Both the position numbers and the translations under genes were made by a program. A stretch of 64,000 nucleotides of DNA from Chitinophaga pendula (GTDB lineage Bacteria; Bacteroidota; Bacteroidia; Chitinophagales; Chitinophagaceae): positions 1,922,001 to 1,986,000 of the forward strand of contig NZ_CP077769.1 of assembly GCF_020386615.1 (NCBI RefSeq), read 5' to 3'. The notes below the pieces were generated by a model, which was not told the DNA's origin, searched no databases, and worked only from the letters and a program-made list of their open reading frames with translations. Shown one piece after another: positions 52,663 through 60,300 of the stretch. Within the stretch, counting starts at the first letter, position 1, and the number at the start of each line of letters is the position of its first letter.

Positions 52663-52911
52663 GTTAATGCAGATGAAGATTTTGCGGTCATGTAAATGTT
52701 ATATTCCCAATTCCAAGTGTTGTGAGCGATGTATCCTTGATTTGCGTTTCTCAGGGGGCTATCAAAAAGATTTTGATATATGCAATCTAAGCATTGCATT
52801 TGAGATAATGAAAAATATATTGATGTTTATCAATATCAGTTATGGATATCGGTTATAGGTATACGTATGGGAGCGGTAGATTTAGGGGAAGTGGATTTTG
52901 GGGTGGTGTTG

Positions 52912-53060
52912 GCGCATAAAAAAAGAGCTGTTTCAACTAGATGAAACAGCTCCTTCAGCCTGTTTGGGTAGCCGATCAGTCTCCCGCTGATGGCGATGGA
53001 ATAACCCGTGTTTATAAAAATGACAATCTCTTACAGAACATGTTTGTACAACAAAATTAT
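52912..53060 (-). ncRNA. Candidate structured small RNA with own terminator
   Basis: On the minus strand a clear rho-independent terminator (GAGCTGTTTCA/TGAAACAGCTC, 52952-52942 and 52935-52925, followed by a run of T) ends a region with no plausible gene. Upstream are a hairpin with GCCATCAG/CTGATCGGC arms (bulged) and closing GGGT/ACCC pairs. Further up is TAATTTTG, a good -7 box at about 53060-53053, with a TTTG 16 bases before it. The 90-residue minus-strand frame here runs through the terminator and has no family features. No known RNA class was recognised. Confidence 0.5.
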
Positions 53061-53151
53061 CTCTTTCATTTTTTTCAAATGCTAACTGTTTGTTAACGGC
53101 GAAAAATATTTTGCCGGTATCTTCGCTGCCGGGATATAAAAACGGACAATT

Positions 53152-53502
53152 ATGAAGGAACACCAGGTAGTTTTTCAGTTGAGCACGGGGGATATGGCCG
53201 TACATAGGGCCTTGTTGCGGCAGTTAGGCAACCTGCTGGTTTATTTTGAAGGACGTTTGCTGAAGGCGGAGGTGGTGGTGCACGGGCAGGCCTATCCTTT
53301 ATTATCGGAGGAGAGTGCATATAGGGAGGAGATCATGTCCTTGCAGGGGAGAGGGGTGCAATGGCTGCTCTGTGCCAATACGATCCGATCGTTATCTGCA
53401 AGCGCCAGCTGGCTGCCGGGCGTACGCATTATCCCTGCGGGTGTGGGGCACCTGGTGGAACGTCAGCTGGAGGGATGGGCTTATCTGCGGGCAGGTGAAT
53501 AG
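53152..53502 (+). CDS. DsrE/DsrF-like family protein
   Basis: The 116-residue protein fits the DsrE-like fold: FQLSTGDMAVHRALLRQLGN (beta1 and helix), AEVVVHGQAYPLLSEE, GVQWLLCANTIRSLSASASW (the conserved Cys of the family, C-A-N-T) and the C-terminal IIPAGVGHLVERQLEGWAYL. Relatives act in sulfur relay or are of unknown role. It is a single-gene unit. A TATCTTCG promoter-like box lies at 53118-53125. Confidence 0.82.
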   Translation: MKEHQVVFQLSTGDMAVHRALLRQLGNLLVYFEGRLLKAEVVVHGQAYPLLSEESAYREEIMSLQGRGVQWLLCANTIRSLSASASWLPGVRIIPAGVGHLVERQLEGWAYLRAGE

Positions 53503-53621
53503 GCATGCATTTTAAAAACTTGAAGAAAAATTCTAATTTAGCCGCTAATGCAAGGGCTTACAATTTTTTCCGGATTCCTGGCGTTACTAATTAACAATTA
53601 ACCTCTTAAAAAACTGACACA

Positions 53622-54485
53622 TTGAAAAAGATCACTGGGATACTTTTAGCAGGTATACTATTTCCATTATTAGGATCGGCACAGAGCTGGCATGCCGGCG
53701 GATTTTTGGGAATCAGTAATTACAGCGGAGACCTTGTGCAGCAGCGTGTAGATCTTAAATATACCAAGCCCTCCGTAGGATTGTTTGTGAGAAGGGATAT
53801 CAACCGTTTTCTGACGGTACGGCTGGGTGTACAATACGGGAATATCGCCGGGGCGGACAGTACTAATGAAAGTAAGGATCTGCGTGCCCGTAACTTAAGT
53901 TTCCGTTCTGACATATGGGAAGTGAACCTGTTAGCGGAGATCAATTTCCTGGATATTGAAGTAACTGGTTATACGCCCTATGTATTTGTGGGAGTAGCTG
54001 GTTTTAGTTTTTATCCTACTACGAAAGACAGTGCCGGCGGAACGGTTCGTTTGCGTCGCCTGCGTACGGAAGGACAAGGCTTACCGCAGTATCCTGACCG
54101 GCAGATGTACAACATCAGGCAGGTGTCTATTCCATTTGGTGTGGGGGTGAAGGTGCAGTTGAATGATCTGTGGACGGTGGGTGCGGAGCTTGGTTTCCGT
54201 AAGACCTTTACCGATTACCTGGATGATGTGAGTAAGACTTATGTAGATCAGAATACTTTATTACAATATACAGGACCTAATGGGGTGAAGTTTGCGTATC
54301 GCGGGGATGAGGTGAATGCGAAAGATGTGCCCAGGGGTTCTTACCCGGTAGACGGGACGGTGCGTGGTAGTGATAAGAATAAGGACTGGTATGTGTTTTC
54401 CGGTGTGACGCTCGCTTACCGGTTTGGCGGTAGCGGCGGTAGTCGCTGGGGGCGTCAGAAGGTATCTACCTGCCCTAGATTTTAG
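53622..54485 (+). CDS. Outer-membrane beta-barrel protein (DUF6089 type)
   Basis: The 287-residue protein starts at a TTG (KKITGILLAGILFPLLGSAQ signal peptide); no ATG is available closer. It has alternating aromatic beta strands (WHAGGFLGISNYSGDLVQQR, FLTVRLGVQYGNIAGADS, WEVNLLAEINFLDIE, YTPYVFVGVAGFSFYP) and a final strand WYVFSGVTLAYRFGG. After it comes an unusual Gly/Ser/Arg-rich tail ending in CPRF. The family is common in Bacteroidota, with unknown exact role. Confidence 0.85.
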   Translation: MKKITGILLAGILFPLLGSAQSWHAGGFLGISNYSGDLVQQRVDLKYTKPSVGLFVRRDINRFLTVRLGVQYGNIAGADSTNESKDLRARNLSFRSDIWEVNLLAEINFLDIEVTGYTPYVFVGVAGFSFYPTTKDSAGGTVRLRRLRTEGQGLPQYPDRQMYNIRQVSIPFGVGVKVQLNDLWTVGAELGFRKTFTDYLDDVSKTYVDQNTLLQYTGPNGVKFAYRGDEVNAKDVPRGSYPVDGTVRGSDKNKDWYVFSGVTLAYRFGGSGGSRWGRQKVSTCPRF

Positions 54486-54548
54486 TCCGGCATAATGTTT
54501 GCTAATGATAGGCGCTAATTTGCCCCATCAAAAGTCCACATATAAAAA

Positions 54549-54582
54549 TGCATCCCGTCTCCTGGACGGGATGTTTTATTTT
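54549..54582 (+). terminator. Rho-independent terminator
   Basis: CATCCCGTC (54551-54559) and GACGGGATG (54565-54573) form a stem followed by TTTTATTTT, 66 bases after the barrel-protein stop. Confidence 0.88.
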
Positions 54583-54872
54583 ATGGCACATTTCTTGGAT
54601 TAATGTTGTCACAGGTAATAATAGCGATGCCGGCCGGACAGGCCGTACGGATCAAAAATCGCGGAGAGAGTAAGAAACGATACATATGCCGGTTGGCGCG
54701 CCACTACCTGTCTTTTTCACGTTAACGGGGACGAGCATTTATTATTCATTACAAAAACCACAACGCCAACAACACCGACAACACAAATTTCCCACCATTT
54801 ACTATTACCATTGTTCGTGTAGCAATGTTCATTCTTTCGAAGCCATACTGAAGAACTAAAATTTCAAACAGC
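54583..54872. other. Intergenic stretch
   Basis: About 290 bases after the terminator with no open frame of note. The last part is CA-rich (AACACCGACAACACAAA) and probably forms an unstructured 5' leader for the Pro-rich protein gene. No clear -7 box was found. Confidence 0.4.
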
Positions 54873-55166
54873 ATGAAAAAAGCATTATTGATGTTACTCC
54901 TGCTAGGAGGAACTATATCTGGTTCCTATGCGCAGAGAGGGTGGGACCGCCGTTCTTATCCGGACCGTTATGCCGACAATCACCGGGGAAGGGGTCACTA
55001 CAAAGATTGTGACCGGCGTGATTATCGCCGGTACCGGGAGCGGGACTGTCATTATCGGGACCCGAGAGTCGTATATGTGCGGCCGTATCCTGTGGTGATG
55101 TATCCACCGCCGCCGCCACCGCCTCCCAGGCCATTTGGCCGTCCGCGTGTGATCATCACACTGTAG
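54873..55166 (+). CDS. Small secreted Arg/Tyr-rich protein with polyproline tract
   Basis: The 97-residue protein has a clean signal peptide (KKALLMLLLLGGTISGSYAQ). The mature part is extremely rich in Arg, Asp, His and Tyr (DRRDYRRYRERDCHYRD), followed by a Val/Tyr/Pro stretch, eight consecutive prolines and a short hydrophobic end (VIITL). No family was recognised beyond low-complexity similarity to secreted proteins of this lineage. Two Cys residues may pair. It is a single-gene unit with its own terminator. Confidence 0.65.
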   Translation: MKKALLMLLLLGGTISGSYAQRGWDRRSYPDRYADNHRGRGHYKDCDRRDYRRYRERDCHYRDPRVVYVRPYPVVMYPPPPPPPPRPFGRPRVIITL

Positions 55167-55204
55167 GGAGACGGCTGAATAGATGAATTATGCTATCCAA
55201 AGAA

Positions 55205-55246
55205 GGGTATTGCCTGCTATCGGCGGGCGATACCCTATATTTTTTA
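55205..55246 (+). terminator. Terminator of the Pro-rich protein gene
   Basis: GGGTAT and ATACCC, with inner GCC/GGC pairs, form a hairpin followed by TATATTTTTT. Confidence 0.75.
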
Positions 55247-55273
55247 TTAGCTGATTTTCTAATGAATTGATAG

Positions 55274-55281
55274 TACTTTTG
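55274..55281 (+). promoter_or_regulatory. -7 promoter box of the UbiD-type gene
   Basis: TACTTTTG matches TAnnTTTG exactly and lies 22 bases before the ATG of the decarboxylase gene. A -33 element is not obvious. Confidence 0.5.
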
Positions 55282-55303
55282 GGGGATCGTAGCATTTGAA
55301 TTT

Positions 55304-57229
55304 ATGGCATATAAGCATCTGAAACATTTTATAGACACGCTGGAACAAGCCGGAGAGCTGATCAGGATCAAAACCTATGTGAGTCCTGAGCTGGAGATGG
55401 CGGAGATCACCGACCGGGTGAGTAAAATGCCCGGCGGTGGAAAAGCATTGTTGTTTGAGAATACCGGTTATGATTTTCCGGTACTGATCAATTCGATGGG
55501 AAGTAATAAACGGATGTGCCTGGCTTTGGGTGTCAACCATCTCGATGATGTGGCACATGAGATAGAGGCGTTGTTCAAACTAATTTCCAAACCGAAAGAA
55601 GGTATCCTGGATAAATTGTCGATGTTGCCCAAGCTGGGGCAGTTTGCTTCCTGGCTACCTAAAGTAGTGAGTGGTCGTGGCGCCTGTCAGGAGGTAGTGA
55701 TGAAAGATCCGGACCTGCATAAGCTGCCCGTGATGACCTGCTGGCCTAAAGACGGCGGTCCTTTTATCACCCTGCCGGTGATACATACCAAAGACCCTAA
55801 CACCGGCAGCCGGAATGTAGGGATGTATCGTATGCAGGTGTTCGGCAAGGACCTTACCGGTATGCACTGGCATAAACATAAGGTATCCGCCAAACATTTT
55901 TCCGAATATAAAAAGCTGCATAAACGGATGCCGGTAGCGGTGATACTAGGAGGAGATCCTGTCTATACCTATTCCGCCACGGCACCCTTGCCCGAGAATG
56001 TAGATGAATATATGCTGGCCGGTTTTCTGCGTAAGCGGAAAGTAGAGCTGGTAAAATGTATTACGCAGCCGGAGCTGGAAGTGCCGGCAGATGCGGACTT
56101 TGTAATAGAAGGGTATGTAGAACCCCATGAGGAACTGATATGGGAAGGTCCGTTTGGCGACCATACCGGTTATTATTCCCTGGCAGACTGGTATCCTCGT
56201 TTTCATGTAACGGCGATCACACATCGTAAAGATGCGGTGTATCCCTCTACGATCGTTGGTATTCCACCGCAGGAAGATGCCTGGATCGGGAAAGCTACGG
56301 AGCGCATCTTCCTGGCGCCGATCAAAATGACGCTGGTACCCGAGATCATCGATATGGAAATGCCGGTAGAAGGTGTGTTTCATAACCTGGTCATCTCCAA
56401 GATACAGAAAGACTATGCCGGTCAGGCGCAGAAAGTGATGAATGCCATGTGGGGCGCCGGACAGATGATGTTCAATAAAATACTGGTAGTTGCTGATGAG
56501 CATACTGACATCCACGATTATCGCAAGCTGGCGCAGGATGTGTTCCGGCACCTGAATCCTGCTACCGATATTTATTTCAGCCAGGGACCGATGGACGTAC
56601 TGGATCACTCCTGTTCCAAGATGGGATTTGGCGGTAAGGTATGTATCGACGGTACCCGCAAACACGAAGAGGAGATCGACGGTAGCTATTACCTGCCTGC
56701 TACCCCAGGTAAGCCGGACGAGGCCGCTATCCGGTCGCAATTCCCTGAGATCAAAGCTATCAACAGCAGCCTGTTGGATCAGGACATCTCCTGTATCCTG
56801 GTGGCAGTGGAGAAAAACCGGATCAACCATATCCGGGAGCTGAATGAGGCCTTGTATCAGCTGCCCGCCCTGGCAGGGATCAAAATGGTCCTTTATGTAG
56901 AACATACCGTAGATGTGTCCGACCTGCCCTCTGCGCTGTGGCGTTTTTGTAATAACCTGGACCCGAGGAGAGACAGCTTTGTGATCGACCGCCCCATTGC
57001 GGATCAGCCGGGTAAGAGACTGGCCGGTATCGGCATGGACGGGACGCTGAAGACCAGACTGCTGGACAACTTCGAAAGAGACTGGCCTAATATCATCGTT
57101 GCTGACGACGCGACCATCCGTAAGGTGGATGACAAATGGGCCGAACTGGGTATTGGACCTTTTGTAGCCTCCCCTTCCTTAAAATACAAACATCAGATCT
57201 ATGGTGAAGAAGCTGTGGTACAACAGTAG
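55304..57229 (+). CDS. UbiD-family decarboxylase (probable menaquinone biosynthesis)
   Basis: The 641-residue protein starts with MAYKHLKHFIDTLEQAGELI. It shows the UbiD core: CQEVVMKDPDLHKLPVMTCW, MYRMQVFGKDLTGMHWHKHK, EGYVEPHEELIWEGPFGDHT, GYYSLADWYPRFHVTAITHR and VVGIPPQEDAW-like VGIPPQEDAWIGKATERIFL. The conserved Glu/Arg residues for prenylated FMN chemistry appear present. Length beyond 600 is typical of the Bacteroidota menaquinone branch rather than E. coli UbiD. It would need a UbiX partner, not encoded in this window. Its 3' end overlaps the next gene by 29 bases. Confidence 0.9.
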   Translation: MAYKHLKHFIDTLEQAGELIRIKTYVSPELEMAEITDRVSKMPGGGKALLFENTGYDFPVLINSMGSNKRMCLALGVNHLDDVAHEIEALFKLISKPKEGILDKLSMLPKLGQFASWLPKVVSGRGACQEVVMKDPDLHKLPVMTCWPKDGGPFITLPVIHTKDPNTGSRNVGMYRMQVFGKDLTGMHWHKHKVSAKHFSEYKKLHKRMPVAVILGGDPVYTYSATAPLPENVDEYMLAGFLRKRKVELVKCITQPELEVPADADFVIEGYVEPHEELIWEGPFGDHTGYYSLADWYPRFHVTAITHRKDAVYPSTIVGIPPQEDAWIGKATERIFLAPIKMTLVPEIIDMEMPVEGVFHNLVISKIQKDYAGQAQKVMNAMWGAGQMMFNKILVVADEHTDIHDYRKLAQDVFRHLNPATDIYFSQGPMDVLDHSCSKMGFGGKVCIDGTRKHEEEIDGSYYLPATPGKPDEAAIRSQFPEIKAINSSLLDQDISCILVAVEKNRINHIRELNEALYQLPALAGIKMVLYVEHTVDVSDLPSALWRFCNNLDPRRDSFVIDRPIADQPGKRLAGIGMDGTLKTRLLDNFERDWPNIIVADDATIRKVDDKWAELGIGPFVASPSLKYKHQIYGEEAVVQQ

Positions 57230-57689
57230 CTGCATAATCCTGCTATGCCTTTTTATGACCGATGCTGTTATTGCCCAGGTCAAGCCCGTACAATTCGGTT
57301 ACCTGCAACGCCTGGAAGGCGTATGGGTAATGCAGACGAAAAGGAGCCAGATCATCGAACAATGGCAGCGCGCCAATGACTCTACTTGGCAGGGACAGAG
57401 CTTTCGCATCGTAGGTAATGATACTACCTTGCTGGAGTCGATGCAGATGGTCCGCAGACAGGATGGTATCTTTTATGTTCCTACTGTCGTAGGGCAGAAC
57501 GACAACCAGCCGGTACGGTTCAAAGTAAAGGTGCTGAAAGCAGAAGGATTTGTCGCCGAAAATCCGGAGCATGACTTCCCTCAGAAGATACTCTACCGTT
57601 GGAAAGATGAGCAACACCTGGATGCGCGTGTATCCGGAAAAAGCGAAGGCACCAGCCGGGAAATCATCTTTCAATACGTGAAACAATAG
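57201..57689 (+). CDS. Secreted DUF6265 family protein
   Basis: The 162-residue protein has a signal peptide (CIILLCLFMTDAVIAQ) and a lipocalin-like beta fold with GYLQRLEGVWVMQTKRSQII, EQWQRANDSTWQGQSF, FVAENPEHDFPQKILYRWKD and REIIFQY, typical of DUF6265. Function unknown. Its start lies inside the decarboxylase gene (29-base overlap), which implies co-transcription. Confidence 0.82.
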   Translation: MVKKLWYNSSCIILLCLFMTDAVIAQVKPVQFGYLQRLEGVWVMQTKRSQIIEQWQRANDSTWQGQSFRIVGNDTTLLESMQMVRRQDGIFYVPTVVGQNDNQPVRFKVKVLKAEGFVAENPEHDFPQKILYRWKDEQHLDARVSGKSEGTSREIIFQYVKQ

Positions 57690-57712
57690 TTTATTACTGC
57701 ACTAAATAGCTC

Positions 57713-57745
57713 AAGCCCATAGGTATTACCTATGGGCTTTTTGCT
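57713..57745 (+). terminator. Rho-independent terminator
   Basis: AAGCCCATAGG (57713-57723) and CCTATGGGCTT (57729-57739) with a five-base loop and following TTT, 24 bases after the DUF6265 stop. Confidence 0.88.
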
Positions 57746-57815
57746 TTAATTCCCTTTTGCGTAAATCAAATTTCCAAATCGATCATCGAGTACAATCGAA
57801 TGAGACTACTTTCGT

Positions 57816-57846
57816 TGTGTGATATACGAATAACGATTATCACACA
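57816..57846. promoter_or_regulatory. 9-bp inverted repeat, candidate operator
   Basis: TGTGTGATA (57816-57824) and TATCACACA (57838-57846) are exact complements with a 13-base spacer, lying 187 bases before the first of two small genes. A second hairpin with GCCGC/GCGGC arms and a TTTT tail follows at 57905-57934. Confidence 0.4.
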
Positions 57847-57904
57847 CGATACATAGCCTTATCATACTCACTAAGCAATAATTTGAGTTGGTCGTACAAG
57901 CAAC

Positions 57905-57934
57905 GCCGCACCTGATCCCAGGTAGCGGCCTTTT
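57905..57934 (+). terminator. Hairpin with T-tail in a gene-free stretch
   Basis: GCCGCACCT and AGGT-A-GCGGC pair with one bulged A and are followed by TTTT. No gene ends just before it, so it may be a leader attenuator for the small genes downstream or the end of an unseen short RNA. Confidence 0.4.
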
Positions 57935-58032
57935 GCATTAAGGGAGATGGATAAATAGGGGTGTGACGTTAAATTGCGTTATTTTGCAGGAGTGTCTGTG
58001 TTGTAGAGAGGAAAAACCACTGTGGCTATAGA

Positions 58033-58305
58033 ATGAAATCAATAAAGGCAATACTTTCGATGGTAGCTCAGGAGCTGGTTGTAATAATACATTCCGGCGA
58101 TATTAAACCTGTATCCGGATATTATAATGAAGCCTTAGGTGATACTTTTTACATGCTGGCAGGAATACTTGGACTCAGCGATTTGAATTATCCCGCTATC
58201 AGTTATGAAGTATTTAGAGGTAGGCGATATTATTGGGAGCAGACAGAAAGCGATTGGCAGTATATTATCAATTCAGAAGGGACAACCGACCATGATACAG
58301 CATGA
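58033..58305 (+). CDS. Small protein of unknown function (first of AT-rich pair)
   Basis: I do not recognise this 90-residue protein. It starts MKSIKAILSMVAQELVVIIH, with a moderately hydrophobic start that is not a convincing signal peptide, and contains aromatic-rich DTFYMLAGILGLSDLNY and RGRRYYWEQTESDWQYI. Its codons are more A/T-rich than those of the genes around it. It overlaps the next gene by 14 bases, so the two are likely translated together. Confidence 0.6.
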   Translation: MKSIKAILSMVAQELVVIIHSGDIKPVSGYYNEALGDTFYMLAGILGLSDLNYPAISYEVFRGRRYYWEQTESDWQYIINSEGTTDHDTA

Positions 58306-58720
58306 AATCAAACCTTCTATATTACTTTCCATATTTAAGCGGAAAGGTGGAGAAGGGCTATTAACCAGGATAATCTATGAAAGTAACGACCAAACTTATG
58401 TTAACCAGTTGGCATTGCTTGAACCAACTGAAAGTGCGCTTATATGCTGTAGGCAAGACGAATCAAACTGGGTATTGCTGACAGATAAAAGAATACTTGA
58501 ACAAAAAGGAGCGGCACTTTTTTCTTTGTATTTCACGGAGATGGCAGATGTAACGCTGGCTTTGCGAGGGGAACAAACCGAAAATGGACCACCTAAGGGG
58601 AACTTTACCCGACTGAAGTTGAAAGATAAGCAGGACAAGGAATATATTATTAGTGTAGAAGCAGGTGCATCTTTTCAGGGATTATTGCAGGTTTTGCATT
58701 ATATTATTGGTAAGAAATAA
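58292..58720 (+). CDS. Small protein of unknown function, possibly PH-like fold
   Basis: ATG 58292 gives 142 residues. The middle, ICCRQDESNWVLLTDKRILE then GAALFSLYFTEMADVTLAL and FTRLKLKDKQDKEYIISVEA, has the T-x-x-R and alternating strand pattern of bacterial PH-like domains, ending with an amphipathic helix (FQGLLQVLHYIIG). This is fold inference only. A longer reading from 58205 runs inside the upstream gene and is less likely. Together with the previous gene it forms an isolated, AT-rich, possibly transferred unit. Confidence 0.6.
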   Translation: MIQHEIKPSILLSIFKRKGGEGLLTRIIYESNDQTYVNQLALLEPTESALICCRQDESNWVLLTDKRILEQKGAALFSLYFTEMADVTLALRGEQTENGPPKGNFTRLKLKDKQDKEYIISVEAGASFQGLLQVLHYIIGKK

Positions 58721-58730
58721 TTGACTGTAT

Positions 58731-58770
58731 TAAAAATGACCGGGCCGCAATTGCGGCCCGGTCATTTTTA
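58731..58770. terminator. 40-bp perfect palindrome, bidirectional terminator
   Basis: Bases 58731-58750 are the exact reverse complement of 58751-58770, with a GC core and A-run/T-run ends. It separates the convergent small gene and susD, and includes the susD stop codon. Confidence 0.9.
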
Positions 58771-60267
58771 GTATCCTGTATTTTGTTTGAGGTGTTGATT
58801 GTTTTTGATCTCCAGGGTGGGAATGGGGAAGAGCAGCTCTCTTGCGGTGATGACAGGGCCATAGGTGAACTTGTGACCTACGTAATTGTCGAACTGCCTC
58901 GTGGTGACATTGAAGGCTTTGCGCAGGCGTACCATGTCGAACCAGGTTTTGTTTTCGTAGCATAGTTCAAACCAGCGCTCGCGCCATACGGCCTCGCGGA
59001 ACTGATCTTTGGAGAGACCTGCTACCGGTAGTAATTCTGCGCGTCCGCGGATGGCATTGATGGCGTCGTAGGCTTTGGTGGTAGGACCGCTGATCTCGTT
59101 GGATGCTTCCGCATACATGAGTAACACATCTGCATATCGGATCACGGGCCAGTTGAGATCACTGTTGGCCGTAGATGTTTGTGCCACTTCATCGAAATGT
59201 TTATAAATGTAGTATCCCCCTAATTCCACTACTTTATTCCTGTCGGACTCCGAGGTGTACTTCGTATAGAAGAACTGTTTCTCTTTGGCGCGCAGGTCGC
59301 CAGCCTCGTATGATTTCACGAAGTTAAGATTGGCATAGATGCCACCTGTTTCATCTGAATAGGCGGATATGTTCTTGTTGTACGGGAGGATGGACACCTG
59401 CCAGTTGGAAGGGATGATCTGTGTTTTGTACTGGATCATGAAGATGTTTTCCTCTACATTCTTCTTGGCCGGGTTGTGCAGATCGGCGTAGGTGGTGAAG
59501 AGGCGGAACTGTTTGGAATCGATCACTTCTTCGGCTTTTTTAGCGGCCAGTGTATAATGTGATGCTCCTTTCTGCAAGGGATAGCCCGCCATGGTCAGGT
59601 AGACGCTGGCCATCAGCGATTTGACGGCGCCCAGGCTGACTTTACCGGAGATATCAATCCAGGGGAGGCCGGCGGTTTCTGCTTCGTTGAGGTCGGCAAT
59701 GATGGCGTTGTAGACATCTTCTACCGGCGCCTGTGGCGGACGGAGATCGGGAGAGGTGAGGGTGACTGGCTTTAATATCAGGGGGATGTTGCCGAACATA
59801 CGGATCAGCTGGAAGTAGTACCAGGCGCGTAAGAAGCGGGCTTCTCCCAGGAGGCGTTTACGTTCGGTATCATCCATATTGATACCCGGAATCTTCTCGA
59901 TGGCGAGGTTGGCATTGGCGATGCCTTTGTAATAGAATGCCCAGTAGTCGGCGCCATAGCCATTGTCGGAGGTATTGATGAGGTCTTTGACGAAGTAGCT
60001 GTTGACGGCCTGTCCGAGGTCTGTCTCTGCGAGGCCGGTAGCGAATTCTGTCATCATCCAGGTGCCGCCGCCGAAGCCGCTGTTCATAGGATCACGCATG
60101 GAGGCGTAGATGGCGTTGACGGCGCTCCGGGCATGTTCCGGTTTGGTGAAGTAATTGTCGACGGTAAAGTTGCTGGGATCTTTTTCATCCAGGAACTTGG
60201 AGCAGCTACCCAGCAGCAAGGCGCCTGTGAGTAGTAATGGCAGATATATGGAAGCAGTTATTTTCAT
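58768..60267 (-). CDS. SusD/RagB lipoprotein (second SusCD pair)
   Basis: The 499-residue protein has a lipoprotein signal with lipobox LGSC (then SKFLDEKDPS) and SusD features: LLGEARFLRAWYYFQLIRMF, the PVEDVYNAIIADLNEAE segment, and the C-terminal VWRERWFELCYENKTWFDMV and RLRKAFN motifs and PIPTLEIKNNQHLKQNTGY end. It pairs with the SusC gene 33 bases upstream. Ligand unknown; no hydrolase is adjacent in the window. Confidence 0.94.
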   Translation of the reverse strand: MKITASIYLPLLLTGALLLGSCSKFLDEKDPSNFTVDNYFTKPEHARSAVNAIYASMRDPMNSGFGGGTWMMTEFATGLAETDLGQAVNSYFVKDLINTSDNGYGADYWAFYYKGIANANLAIEKIPGINMDDTERKRLLGEARFLRAWYYFQLIRMFGNIPLILKPVTLTSPDLRPPQAPVEDVYNAIIADLNEAETAGLPWIDISGKVSLGAVKSLMASVYLTMAGYPLQKGASHYTLAAKKAEEVIDSKQFRLFTTYADLHNPAKKNVEENIFMIQYKTQIIPSNWQVSILPYNKNISAYSDETGGIYANLNFVKSYEAGDLRAKEKQFFYTKYTSESDRNKVVELGGYYIYKHFDEVAQTSTANSDLNWPVIRYADVLLMYAEASNEISGPTTKAYDAINAIRGRAELLPVAGLSKDQFREAVWRERWFELCYENKTWFDMVRLRKAFNVTTRQFDNYVGHKFTYGPVITARELLFPIPTLEIKNNQHLKQNTGY

Positions 60268-60300
60268 GATCGGATCGTTGTAATGAGTGGATGGATATGG

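Noticed and set aside
52652..52858. 68-codon plus-strand frame upstream of the AraC-type gene
   Set aside because: Short, overlaps the regulator's start, and composition is that of AT-rich intergenic DNA.
52933..53205. 90-codon minus-strand frame across the small-RNA candidate
   Set aside because: It runs into the terminator stem, overlaps the DsrE gene start and has no recognisable domain.
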